A DNA stretch of 64,000 nt from Flavobacterium cupreum (GCF_003996965.1 NZ_QWDM01000004.1:1-64000), one strand, 5' to 3'. Shown: positions 1 to 7,145, counted from the first letter of the stretch. Notes: generated by a model from the sequence alone, not told the origin. A program made the numbers and translations.

Positions 1-126
1 AAAAAATATAGTTTTTAATCAAAACGGAGGTGCTCACTTTGCACCGGAATTAGGTGGTCATTTTGAACTGGAATCAGGTGCTCACTTTAAAACGGAATGG
101 GGTGATCAATATAACCGGAATTTGCA
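1..126. mobile_element. End of an IS21-like insertion sequence (partial, runs off the window)
   Basis: Four consecutive units of about 24 bp (roughly 28-51, 52-75, 76-99, 100-122) share the pattern GGTGnTCA followed by an A/T-rich stretch and CGGAAT or TGGAAT. Such ladders of repeats at the termini are a feature of IS21-family elements, where they are thought to be transposase-binding sites. The topoisomerase III homology on the minus strand stops just to the right. The outermost base may be 126, because the text reads TTTGCA there and IS21-family ends usually finish in CA; that exact base is an inference. The transposase genes would lie to the left of the window. Confidence 0.65.
28..122. 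repeat. Four tandem ~24-bp terminal repeats
   Basis: The units are imperfect. They keep GGTG at the start, a TCA three bases later and GGAAT near the end, while the middle drifts. They lie head to tail with a constant period and no unique spacers, which argues against CRISPR and for protein-binding sites at a transposon end. Confidence 0.75.
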
Positions 127-326
127 TTTGGGAGTATCGGAAGTGAGCCTTTTTGAAAACCTGAAATTCCGTAATCCTCAGGCATTCCTAATCCAATCAG
201 ATGTCCGAATGCCCAAGTAACACAATAGCCATTTCCTGATAGGTATCCATCCATTTTTTCTGTGGCTCCCAACAAGTTTGCTATTTCCCTTGCTACGCTT
301 GGTTTTTCTGCAATTATTGTTTTCAT
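87..326 (-). pseudogene. topB: DNA topoisomerase III, N-terminal fragment cut off by an insertion
   Basis: The first 67 or so residues are a TopB/Exc start: the Toprim motif IIAEKPSVAREIA at residues 4-16, then TWAFGHLIGL and the PEDYGISGFQKGSLPILP stretch. Intact TopB proteins of this group have roughly 600-700 residues. After LPILPN the reading continues into the insertion-sequence repeats and stops at 87. The catalytic tyrosine domain is absent, so no topoisomerase activity is expected. The start is 6 bp past the stop of the DUF3945 gene, so it was the last gene of that operon. In CTnDOT the equivalent gene, exc, takes part in excision. Confidence 0.85.
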
Positions 327-332
327 AGTTTA

Positions 333-1784
333 CTACATTTTTCTGCCTTTAGATTTAGCAGGTGCTTGGGATTTTTCCTGTTGCTCTTGTTGTTTTTCAT
401 CTTTGGGGGTTTGTTGTTTCGGTTGCAAAGGCTCTTTGATATTCTTGGTTGCTTCATTGGTTTTACCATCAGAATTAATCGAGGTTTGCGTTTTATGAGC
501 ATCGGTTGGTTTCGCTTGTTCTTTAAGCTTATCAGGATTTTGGAAAGAAAAATCTGTTTTGTTGGTTTCCTTATTGAATGTAATATAACCTTGGTAAGCC
601 TTACCTTGTTTATCTGTCAAGCCACTAATATAGATAGTTTGACCATCTTTGAATTTCTGGTATTGTTCGTTATCCAACTCTTTGCCTCTAAAAGTTTTCG
701 GAACTTCTTGAGATTGGTTTTGCTGGTTATTTTGCGTTTGCTGATTGGAATTCCCTCTATCAAAAAGGAATTCTACATAGCGTTTGTCTGCATTGAACTG
801 TACCGTTGCTGCAAATTCAGTTCCTTTCTTAGAAATCATTCCTTCTAAATTAAGCGGTTTACCTTCCATTAAAGTTTGCTTTTGCGAATCATCTAATTTT
901 ATGCCTTTGATTTCATCAGGTATTTTTATGAAATCTGTTTTCAGTGCAACCAGCTCATTTGTTAGTCTATCCACACTGATAATTGACGGGATTATTTCGC
1001 CATTTTTGGGGTTTTTCAAATCAACGATACGTCCCATATTTCCTGTTTCGAGTAAGTTTTTCTTGTCTTCAGAAGTAAACTTGTGTCCAAAAAATTCAAA
1101 GTTAAGGTTCGGCTCTTTATGGATACCGTGAATAGCCATAACTACCTTGCCGTCTTCTCCCGTCTGAAGGGATAAGCGGGCATCCATACGAGTGATGGCT
1201 GTGCCGAGGTTAAGGCTTATTGGTACCAATTCATTGGTTTTGTACCCTTTTAGTAAAGGGTCGAGGAGATTCATTTTCTCCAGTTTCTCTTTACTTAATC
1301 CGAGATTGGACATCGTTTCCCAATCTATCTGTTCCGGTTTGAAGCGGTATTCACTTGTTTCCGAAGGTGTTTCTTTTGTTGCCATAGTATTTTGATTTGC
1401 TTGTTTATAATCTTGTTGTGGTTCCGCTTTTATTTCGTATTGCTTCATCAATTGTTCGCCTTTTTTAGTGGGATTTTCTACTTGTTTTTGCATCACTTTT
1501 GCTGTATCAACAGCGATGGGTTCAGGGACTTTGAAAAATGAAAAATTAGTAGGGTTTTTTAACTGGCTGATAAAATTGGAGAAAAAGTTCGAAAAGAAGT
1601 CTCCATTTTTATCTACCCGCATAAACTGGTTCTGATTTTTATTGTTGGCATCTATGGTTTTCAATTTCCCGTTTTCATCAATTCCTGTTACTGCCTCGAT
1701 CTTCATTTTTGCTTTATCGAAGACCAAAAGTATATCCGATAATTGTTCAGGCATTTGATCTTTTTCAATAATTGCTTCGCTCAT
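333..1784 (-). CDS. DUF4099/DUF3945-type conjugative-element protein
   Basis: The protein has 483 residues and no signal peptide or membrane segment. Around residues 150-195 lies a DUF4099-like region (IDWETMSNLGLSKEKLEKM). It is followed by repeated DUF3945-like units centred on the FEFFGHKFTSEDKKNLLETGNMG and FRGKELDNEQYQKFKDGQ regions. The last 70 residues are Gln/Lys-rich and low in complexity. Proteins of this type are common beside topB in Bacteroidota conjugative elements and correspond in position to orf3 of the CTnDOT excision operon. The molecular function is unknown. It lies between the HTH genes and topB and is probably co-transcribed with them. Confidence 0.75.
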   Translation of the reverse strand: MSEAIIEKDQMPEQLSDILLVFDKAKMKIEAVTGIDENGKLKTIDANNKNQNQFMRVDKNGDFFSNFFSNFISQLKNPTNFSFFKVPEPIAVDTAKVMQKQVENPTKKGEQLMKQYEIKAEPQQDYKQANQNTMATKETPSETSEYRFKPEQIDWETMSNLGLSKEKLEKMNLLDPLLKGYKTNELVPISLNLGTAITRMDARLSLQTGEDGKVVMAIHGIHKEPNLNFEFFGHKFTSEDKKNLLETGNMGRIVDLKNPKNGEIIPSIISVDRLTNELVALKTDFIKIPDEIKGIKLDDSQKQTLMEGKPLNLEGMISKKGTEFAATVQFNADKRYVEFLFDRGNSNQQTQNNQQNQSQEVPKTFRGKELDNEQYQKFKDGQTIYISGLTDKQGKAYQGYITFNKETNKTDFSFQNPDKLKEQAKPTDAHKTQTSINSDGKTNEATKNIKEPLQPKQQTPKDEKQQEQQEKSQAPAKSKGRKM

Positions 1785-1861
1785 AATCTTAAATTTTAAG
1801 TTTTAAAAGTAGAATACGCTTTTACCGCTTTGGATTAGTTGGCATTCTGTGGCACTGTTTG

Positions 1862-2170
1862 TCACTTGTTGGCTTTCATTTTGGGCATAGGAGGTGTAAA
1901 ACTCTCTCTGATAAACTGATGCACGTCAGATAATTTGTAGTAGAGTTTTCCACTTATGGTATAATAAGGGAGCTTCCCGATGGAGCGGTAACGTTGTAGA
2001 GAACGGTTGCTTATTTTGAGCATTTGGAGCAAATCCTGATTGTCCAGTAATTCTTCACCATCAATACTGCAACACTGTTTTTTTATATCATTAATATGAT
2101 CGTTGAGTAAATCAAAACGGCTCATAATTCTTTCCATCCATGCTATAAATTCCATTTTGTCAATATTCAT
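1862..2170 (-). CDS. Small helix-turn-helix protein, Xis2d-like
   Basis: This 102-aa protein has an N-terminal helical stretch and then a MerR/excisionase-type winged helix at about residues 43-92 (LLDNQDLLQMLKISNRSLQRYR, then a strand pair ending LYYKLSDVHQFI). Such proteins from Bacteroidota mobile elements are annotated as helix-turn-helix or excisionase-family. By size and place it matches Xis2d of CTnDOT, a recombination directionality factor that helps the integrase excise the element. It lies 23 bp downstream of a second member of the same fold. DNA binding is expected; the role in excision is inferred from context. Confidence 0.7.
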   Translation of the reverse strand: MNIDKMEFIAWMERIMSRFDLLNDHINDIKKQCCSIDGEELLDNQDLLQMLKISNRSLQRYRSIGKLPYYTISGKLYYKLSDVHQFIRESFTPPMPKMKANK

Positions 2171-2193
2171 AATAATATGGTTTTACAGATTCA

Positions 2194-2544
2194 TTATTTG
2201 CTTGATTTTAACTTTCTGCCTTTTTCGATATAGCTTTTACCTTTAGCCATCAACTCTACTACATATTCATCGCTGGTTTGTACGGCATTGGCATTGAGCA
2301 TATTTTTTATGGCACCAATAGTGTAGAAATACTGTCCATAGATTTTGGAATAAGCAAGCTCACCGTTGGTACGCATACGCCAAAGGGTTTTCTCACTGAT
2401 ATGGAGATACTGGCAGACTTCATGGTTGTTGAGCCAAAGGTCATCGTAGCTGGAATCTTCCAATTTTAATATATATTCGCTGATGAATTTTATACGGTCG
2501 TTTAGTTGTTTCCAAACTTCTTCTTCAATTGTTATAATGTTCAT
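2194..2544 (-). CDS. Small helix-turn-helix protein, Xis2c-like
   Basis: This 116-aa protein has the same layout as its neighbour: an N-terminal helix rich in charged residues, then an HTH at about residues 40-85 (LWLNNHEVCQYLHISEKTLWRMR) and a short C-terminal helix. The pair are diverged paralogues. As first gene of the minus-strand unit it is in the place of xis2c in CTnDOT, where expression of this operon triggers excision. A possible operator with TTGCCAA repeats lies 57-81 bp upstream. Its role as a directionality factor is inferred, not shown. Confidence 0.7.
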   Translation of the reverse strand: MNIITIEEEVWKQLNDRIKFISEYILKLEDSSYDDLWLNNHEVCQYLHISEKTLWRMRTNGELAYSKIYGQYFYTIGAIKNMLNANAVQTSDEYVVELMAKGKSYIEKGRKLKSSK

Positions 2545-2600
2545 TGCACAAGTATTTAATGTTTCCTGTACAAAATTGAATAACTAAAAAGAAATTGTTT

Positions 2601-2625
2601 GCCAAGTCTTGCCAATTGGTTTGGC
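2601..2625. promoter_or_regulatory. Possible operator upstream of the xis-like operon
   Basis: GCCAA occurs twice 10 bp apart (2601-2605, 2611-2615) and its inverse TTGGC once (2621-2625), with the palindrome CCAATTGG at 2612-2619. In CTnDOT the regulator RteC binds an inverted repeat just upstream of the xis2c promoter. This repeat is in the equivalent position, but the sequence match to the RteC site was not tested. Confidence 0.35.
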
Positions 2626-2737
2626 TGATTTTTGAAAGTTTTATAAAATTGTGCAAAGTATTGGGAAATAACGTTTTTGGAAGAATTGTATAGAAATTTA
2701 TATTTCAATAAGAGGTTTTACCAATTGGCAGGTATGG

Positions 2738-2777
2738 GCAAAGAAAAAGCAGTACATTTTTATGCACTGCTTCAAAT
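2738..2777 (-). terminator. Intrinsic terminator of the truncated minus-strand gene
   Basis: A 9-bp stem (one mismatch) formed by GCAGTACAT and ATGCACTGC is followed, on the minus strand, by TTTTTCTTT. It sits 20 bp after the stop codon of the remnant reading frame at 2791-2889, which supports that frame having been a real gene end. Confidence 0.65.
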
Positions 2778-2790
2778 TAGATACTTTATA

Positions 2791-2889
2791 CTAAAGTTCT
2801 TTATCTATATATTCTTCAAGCTGATCTTCCTGAGCGGTAACTATAAAAATAAACGTTCCATTACTTTTATTGGACAACAATGATTTAGA
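2791..2889 (-). pseudogene. C-terminal remnant of an unidentified protein
   Basis: The frame holds 32 codons that end in a natural-looking acidic tail (VTAQEDQLEEYIDKEL, then TAG) and is followed by an intrinsic terminator. Upstream it is closed by TAA at 2890-2892, and no ATG is present. I read it as the last piece of a gene lost when this end of the element decayed. The parent family is not recognisable from so short a piece. Confidence 0.45.
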
Positions 2890-3314
2890 TTAAAATAGTG
2901 ATTTTATTTTATAAACTTATTTATAACTACAAATGCAAATCAATGATTAACAAAAACAGGATATTAAGATAAAACTTTTCGCCTAATTATTGTATTTTTG
3001 TGTTTTAGTTACAAGAAATAGTGGAGTAAAATAATGTAAAGAGAATCGTTACTAAATCGTTACCTTCTATGAGAGTCTAACTCCTAAACTACTATTTATA
3101 AACTACTTTAGACTTAATTTATTTTTTTTCTTTAAAAACAAAAAGATTGAAACGAATAGCCCGACCCGCCTTTTCCGGCGGGACATGCCAAAAAAAAAAT
3201 TAATTCAGGTTCTGAACTAAGGTTTTTCTTTTTATTCTAAATTCCTTTCGGGCGAAGTTAAAGCTCTTTTCGTTTCACAAGCCTTCGACTTCGCTCAGGA
3301 TGACAGTCGTTTTA
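2890..3314. other. Non-coding junction between mobile DNA and serB
   Basis: No convincing gene lies here. It contains a direct repeat of ATCGTTAC (around 3047 and 3058), a direct repeat of AAACTAC with flanking inverted AGTCTAA/TTAGACT (about 3075-3115), a GC-rich hairpin at 3165-3182, and a CTTCGACTTCGCTCAGGATGA stretch near 3283-3303. A TATTTTTG -7-like box lies near 2993. The right boundary of the mobile element is probably in this stretch. Confidence 0.5.
3165..3182. repeat. GC-rich hairpin (CCCGCC/GGCGGG)
   Basis: The six-base arms CCCGCC (3165-3170) and GGCGGG (3177-3182) enclose TTTTCC. The GC-rich arms stand out in this AT-rich DNA. The nearby T/A runs are on the wrong side for a serB terminator, so I regard it as a piece of a dispersed intergenic repeat. 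Confidence 0.5.
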
Positions 3315-4544
3315 TTACATCATATCTATATATCGGTCGTGATATCCTAATAAATACAAAACACCATCAAGCCCTAAACTTGAGATTGAAGTGGAAGCAC
3401 TCTCTTTTACTTTTTGTTTGGCATGGAAAGCAATTCCTAAACCGGCTAAGTTGAGCATCGGCAAATCATTTGCACCATCACCAACCGCTATGGTCTGGTT
3501 GATATGAATGCCTTCTTTGTCTGCAATAGCCTGTAAATGTTCGGCTTTTTTCTGCCCGTCAATGATATCGCCCAGGTATTTCCCGGTTAACTTACCGTCT
3601 TTAATTTCTAATTGATTGGCGTGAACGTAATCGATTCCTAACTCCTTTTGCAGATATTCTCCGAAATAAGTAAATCCTCCGGAAAGAATGGCCGTTTTGT
3701 ACCCGTAATATTTTAAGGCTTTCATTAAACGGTGCGCTCCCTTTGTGATGGGTAATTTTTCGGCAACAGATCGCAAAACATCTTCACTCAAACCTTCCAG
3801 TAAAGCCATACGCTGTTTGAAACTTTCATTGAAATCAATTTCACCATTCATGGCCAGTTCGGTAATTGCTTTTACCTGTTCGCCTACTCCGTTCAGTTCG
3901 GCTAATTCGTCAATTACCTCAGCCTGGATCAGTGTAGAGTCCATATCAAAACAAACAAGGCGTCTGTTTCTTCGGTAGATATTATCTTCCTGAAAAGAAA
4001 TATCAACATCTAATGTTCTTGAAATCTGCATAAAACTGGCCGTCATTATGATCTTATTTACAATTTCACCAGTCACGGATAATTGGATGCAAGAGCGTGG
4101 ATTTTCTTCCACTTCGATGATAGAAGTCCTGCCTGTTAACCTTATAATGGAATCGATATTCAAATTCTGATCGGATAATATTTTAGTTACGGCAGCCAAT
4201 TGCGAAGCGGCTAACTTCTCTCCCAAAATATTAATGATGTATCGTTGTTTCGATTGTGATTTTACCCACGTTTCGTAATCTTCAATAGAAATGGGAATAA
4301 ATTTAACTTTGATTTCCAGTTCGTAAGCTTTAAATAATAAGTCTTTTAAAACGGGTCCGGAGCTGGAACCTGCTTCAATTTCAAATAAAATACCTAAAGA
4401 AAGTGTATCGTGAATGTCGGCCTGGCCTATATCTAAAATAATGGCATCGTAAGTTGCCAATACTGCTGTCAAACCAGCCGTAACTCCCGGTTTATCGTGA
4501 CCTGAAACTTTTAATAAAATAATCTCTTTATCTTCTATTGCCAT
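3315..4544 (-). CDS. serB: Phosphoserine phosphatase with two ACT domains
   Basis: SerB hydrolyses O-phospho-L-serine to serine, the last step of serine synthesis. The 409 residues divide into two N-terminal ACT-type domains (about 1-85 and 95-180) and a C-terminal HAD phosphatase. HAD motif I is DMDSTLIQAEVIDE, with both catalytic aspartates. Motif II is ILSGGFT, and the metal-binding motif is VGDGANDLPML. Enteric SerB is about 320 residues and has less N-terminal sequence; the two-ACT form is common in Bacteroidota and actinobacteria. The ACT domains suggest amino-acid feedback. It is transcribed alone, with no close partner. Confidence 0.95.
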   Translation of the reverse strand: MAIEDKEIILLKVSGHDKPGVTAGLTAVLATYDAIILDIGQADIHDTLSLGILFEIEAGSSSGPVLKDLLFKAYELEIKVKFIPISIEDYETWVKSQSKQRYIINILGEKLAASQLAAVTKILSDQNLNIDSIIRLTGRTSIIEVEENPRSCIQLSVTGEIVNKIIMTASFMQISRTLDVDISFQEDNIYRRNRRLVCFDMDSTLIQAEVIDELAELNGVGEQVKAITELAMNGEIDFNESFKQRMALLEGLSEDVLRSVAEKLPITKGAHRLMKALKYYGYKTAILSGGFTYFGEYLQKELGIDYVHANQLEIKDGKLTGKYLGDIIDGQKKAEHLQAIADKEGIHINQTIAVGDGANDLPMLNLAGLGIAFHAKQKVKESASTSISSLGLDGVLYLLGYHDRYIDMM

Positions 4545-4625
4545 TTTTTCTTTATTGATTAAGAAGCGACAAAAATCGGCAATCTATTGTTGATAAAAAA
4601 GAATAATCTTTGTTTTTTTGAAAAG

Positions 4626-4651
4626 AAAAAGCACATAAACATGTGCTTTTT
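4626..4651 (-). terminator. Intrinsic terminator after the VOC gene
   Basis: An 11-bp perfect stem, AAAAAGCACAT/ATGTGCTTTTT, with a 4-nt loop and a following T-rich stretch on the minus strand. It closes the leftward VOC/SRPBCC array. Confidence 0.85.
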
Positions 4652-4701
4652 AAAGTAATTTAACAATTATGTTCCGCTATTATAATAACGTAACTTTCCT
4701 G

Positions 4702-5139
4702 TTACTGATTGGGTTGTTTTTCGTCAAAATTTACCATCCAGCCTACACCAAATTTATCTTTAAACATTCCGAAATAAGCGCCCCAGAAGGTATCATTCAT
4801 AGGCATCTCTATCTGTCCCCCGGCTGAAAGTCCGTTAAAAATACGGTCTGCTTCTTCTTTACTTTCTGTATTAATGGAAATTGAAAAATTATCTCCAATA
4901 CGCAAATCTCCAAATTTTGGATGACTGTCACTTGCCATTAAAATTGTATTGCCAATTGGCAGGGAAACGTGCATGATTCTGTTTCCGTCTTCTTCAGACA
5001 TTTTGTTGCTGTCATCTTCTTCCGGTACATCTTTATACTTCCCTATATACGGAAATTCACCTCCAAAAACGGATTTATAAAATAAGAATGCTTCTTCACA
5101 ATTCCCGTTAAAAAGCAAGTAAGGATTTATTGCTGCCAT
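4702..5139 (-). CDS. VOC-family protein, PhnB/YjdN-like
   Basis: This 145-aa protein starts INPYLLFNGNCEEAFLFYKSVFGGE, the hallmark of PhnB-like members of the vicinal oxygen chelate (glyoxalase/bleomycin resistance) superfamily. It ends with the usual WGAYFGMFKDKFGVGWMVNF signature. Many members of this group lack the full metal-binding set, and their substrates are unknown. It is the last gene of the leftward VOC/SRPBCC array and is separated from the preceding SRPBCC gene by the 7-bp repeat tract. A metal-dependent or ligand-binding role is likely; the substrate cannot be predicted. Confidence 0.85.
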   Translation of the reverse strand: MAAINPYLLFNGNCEEAFLFYKSVFGGEFPYIGKYKDVPEEDDSNKMSEEDGNRIMHVSLPIGNTILMASDSHPKFGDLRIGDNFSISINTESKEEADRIFNGLSAGGQIEMPMNDTFWGAYFGMFKDKFGVGWMVNFDEKQPNQ

Positions 5140-5173
5140 ACTATTTTGTTTTTTTTGTTATTTCTATTCAATC

Positions 5174-5278
5174 TTCTATACTCTTTATTCTATACTCTAT
5201 ACTCTTTATTCTATACTCTTTATTCTACACTCTTTATTCTATACTCTTTATTCTATACTCTATACTCTTTATTCTACA
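5174..5278. repeat. 105-bp microsatellite of fifteen 7-bp units
   Basis: The tract is fifteen uninterrupted heptads of three kinds, TTCTATA (or TTCTACA), CTCTTTA and CTCTATA. They are arranged as 14-bp pairs and 21-bp triplets. The last unit contains the stop codon of the SRPBCC gene (5274-5276). The rest fills the spacer before the next VOC gene. Because 7 is not a multiple of 3, gain or loss of units shifts frame, but it falls outside coding sequence except at the very end. Confidence 0.95.
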
Positions 5279-5717
5279 CGCTCTCTTCCGCCAATTCTTT
5301 CACTGTTTCCAGTCCTTTCGGAAAAGCTTCTTTAAAGTAATCAAGGTATTTTTCGACTACATCCACCTGAGCGACCAAATCAGTGAATTCACCATCAGGC
5401 GTTAATCGATACGTTTCCATTGCCCCGCTCCACTTTTTTGTCTCCTCGTCTATAGGCAATTCCTTAAAATCTTTTATTTCACCTATATGTTTAAAAGCCA
5501 TATATTCATTTGGAATTTTAGTTTCAATGATACTGTTCATTCCTTCTCCGCCCGGTGACATAAAATGGATTTTATCTCCTTCGTTCCAGTCGCTTACGGC
5601 GTAAGAACCTTCACAGAAAGCTCCTGTCCATTTTTTATAGGTTTCATCTGCCCATAAAGTGTTCCAGACTTTTTCTGCCGGAGCTTTGATTCTAATTTTA
5701 AATTCTAGTGTTTCCAT
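5274..5717 (-). CDS. SRPBCC-family protein (AHSA1-like)
   Basis: This 147-aa protein opens with the AHSA1 pattern FKIRIKAPAEKVWNTLWADETYKKWTG and continues with GDKIHFMSPGGEGMNS. SRPBCC proteins form a helix-grip fold with a deep hydrophobic pocket for small ligands. Bacterial single-domain members are often found beside small regulators or glyoxalase-fold genes, and their ligands are mostly unknown. Its start is 2 bp from the stop of the upstream VOC gene, so the two are translated from one message. Its stop codon lies within the last unit of the 7-bp repeat tract. Confidence 0.85.
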   Translation of the reverse strand: METLEFKIRIKAPAEKVWNTLWADETYKKWTGAFCEGSYAVSDWNEGDKIHFMSPGGEGMNSIIETKIPNEYMAFKHIGEIKDFKELPIDEETKKWSGAMETYRLTPDGEFTDLVAQVDVVEKYLDYFKEAFPKGLETVKELAEESV

Positions 5718-5719
5718 GG

Positions 5720-6136
5720 TTAATTTTGTTGGGGTAATTTGCTAAAATCCATATATAAAACATTCCAGCGATGTCCGTCCAAATCGGCAAAACCGGCACC
5801 GTACATCCATCCCTGGCTTTCGGCAGGAGGTGCAAAAACAGTACCTCCGGCTTTTTTAACTTTTTCAGCCAATTCATCTACTTCTGCTGCACTTTCAGCA
5901 TCAATCGAGATCAGGACTTCTGAACCTGACTGCGTATCTGTAATTTTATTTTTAGAAAAGCTTTCAAACAAAGTGTCTTCAAAAAGCATTACTACAAAAT
6001 TTCCTTCTCCCACCAACATACAAGTCGAAGTTGGCGTGTCGTGTTGTTCATTAAATGAAAAGCCTATTTTCCAAAAAAAGTCTTTCGCCTTTGCCACATT
6101 TTTAACGGGCAGATTTAACCAAATTTGTTTTGCCAT
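5720..6136 (-). CDS. VOC-family protein
   Basis: The 138-residue protein has one glyoxalase-like fold. It starts IWLNLPVKNVAKAKDFFWKIGFSFNEQ, has the central SIDAESAAEVDELAEKVKKAGG segment and ends GWMYGAGFADLDGHRWNVLYMD, where the FxDxDGHxW pattern supplies the metal-ligand or ligand-binding edge. It is closely similar in layout to the 136-aa VOC protein at 7177-7587, so the array contains duplicated members. It lies immediately upstream of the SRPBCC gene and is probably co-transcribed with it. The substrate is unknown. Confidence 0.85.
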   Translation of the reverse strand: MAKQIWLNLPVKNVAKAKDFFWKIGFSFNEQHDTPTSTCMLVGEGNFVVMLFEDTLFESFSKNKITDTQSGSEVLISIDAESAAEVDELAEKVKKAGGTVFAPPAESQGWMYGAGFADLDGHRWNVLYMDFSKLPQQN

Positions 6137-6298
6137 TTTCTTTCTTTTTAAATTACTAAACCCTATAAGTTATGTAAGATCATTTAAGTCTTTCCTGCGA
6201 AATTTATCTTTAAAATGCTAAAGTGTTTTTATTTTTAATTTAAATGTTTTCAAAAGGAACAGGCCTTGTCGCTTAGTCGCTTTGAACTTCAAAAAAAC

Positions 6299-6703
6299 TT
6301 AATTTTTTTCGGCATAACTTTTAAAATTATCCAGAATTGCCTGCCAGCCGCCACGCTGCATTTCTTCAGGATTTTGTGTTTCGGGATCAAAGCTTTCAAT
6401 TACTTGTACTCCGTTTGGAGTTTCTGTAAAACTGATTTCGACCTTTCTTCCGTCTTCCAAAACATATTCTATTGCTTCATTTACTTTAACTAAAGTATAT
6501 TCGCCTCCAAAATCAAAGCTCATACTTCCGTCTTTTGCTGCCATCGTCGATTTGAAATTCCCTCCTTCTTTCAGGTTATTTTCGGCATAAGGCGTGTGCC
6601 AGTCCGGTGAAGCGAAACTCCATTTTGTAATATGTTCCGGCAAGGTCCAGAATTCCCAGACTTTCTCTATTGAAGCATTAATCGTGTTTTGTACTGTTAT
6701 CAT
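6299..6703 (-). CDS. SRPBCC-family protein, paralogue 1
   Basis: This 134-aa protein is an AHSA1/polyketide-cyclase-like SRPBCC domain: ITVQNTINASIEKVWEFWTLPEHITKW at the start, GGEYTLVKVNEAIEYVLEDGRKVEI in the middle and an ESFDPETQNPEEMQRGGWQAILDNFKSY tail. The tail pattern PE...E.QR.GWQ.ILDNFK is typical of the family. It is a tandem duplicate of the next gene upstream; their first 35 residues are nearly the same. Both keep the WTLPEHI and PDWHxPYAENxLK segments. The ligand is unknown. Confidence 0.88.
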   Translation of the reverse strand: MITVQNTINASIEKVWEFWTLPEHITKWSFASPDWHTPYAENNLKEGGNFKSTMAAKDGSMSFDFGGEYTLVKVNEAIEYVLEDGRKVEISFTETPNGVQVIESFDPETQNPEEMQRGGWQAILDNFKSYAEKN

Positions 6704-6740
6704 TATCTGTTTATTAAAATTTATATTTTACACTTTTCGT

Positions 6741-7145
6741 TTAAAAACGTTCCACATACTCTTTAAAATTAGCAATAACTCCTTTTAAAAATTGCTCCTG
6801 CAGGGCCTCGGAATTTTCTTTTTCCGGTTCAAATGTTTCTGCAATTTTCACAGTACTGCCATCCGTTTCAAACCGAACCATTCCTATTCTGTTATCCAGA
6901 AGTTTATATTCGAGTAAGGCATGATTCTCTACTTTGGTATACGCTCCTTCAAAATCAAAAACCACGCTTCCGTCTTTTGTTCCCATTGTATATTTGAATT
7001 TCCCACCTACTTTTAAATCATTTTCCGCATATGGATTATGCCAGTCCGGGCAAGGTATATTCCAGTTGACAATATGTTCCGGCAAAGTCCAGAAATCCCA
7101 TACTTTATCAATAGACGCGTTAATTGTGTTTCGTACCGTTATCAT
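6741..7145 (-). CDS. SRPBCC-family protein, paralogue 2
   Basis: The protein is 134 aa, the same length as its downstream neighbour, with which it shares ITVRNTINASIDKVWDFWTLPEHIVNW, the CPDWHNPYAENDLKVGG segment and the C-terminal FKEYVERF helix. The C-terminal half is more diverged (EKENSEALQEQFLKGVIANFK), which suggests a different pocket. The spacer to the neighbour is 37 bp. Tandem duplication followed by divergence is the simple reading. Function beyond small-molecule binding cannot be assigned. Confidence 0.88.
   Translation of the reverse strand: MITVRNTINASIDKVWDFWTLPEHIVNWNIPCPDWHNPYAENDLKVGGKFKYTMGTKDGSVVFDFEGAYTKVENHALLEYKLLDNRIGMVRFETDGSTVKIAETFEPEKENSEALQEQFLKGVIANFKEYVERF

Larger units (their letters stand above)
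127..2889. mobile_element. Remnant of a CTnDOT-type conjugative transposon, excision module
   Basis: On the minus strand the order is small HTH protein, small HTH protein, DUF4099/DUF3945 protein, topoisomerase III. This is the order of the CTnDOT excision operon xis2c-xis2d-orf3-exc, in which exc encodes a topoisomerase III-like protein. No integrase or transfer gene is visible on the right-hand side. The rest of the element, if present, lies left of the window beyond the insertion sequence. The right boundary is uncertain; gene-like sequence ends near 2889 and odd repeats continue to about 3110. Confidence 0.6.

Noticed and set aside
28..122. A possible CRISPR array at the left edge
   Set aside because: The units follow each other directly without spacers and drift in sequence, as in transposon ends.
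87..326. A simple sequencing error as the cause of the short topB
   Set aside because: The sequence beyond the break is not topB in any frame but a set of terminal repeats, so an insertion explains it better.
2677..2883. A plus-strand reading frame of 68 codons
   Set aside because: It runs through a minus-strand terminator and the tail of an opposing gene remnant, and its composition is not protein-like.
5174..5278. A possible CRISPR array
   Set aside because: There are no unique spacers and the unit is only 7 bp.
5130..5405. Plus-strand frames rich in Leu/Phe/Tyr/Ser across the 7-bp repeats
   Set aside because: They are produced by the repeat itself and overlap the well-supported SRPBCC gene on the other strand.
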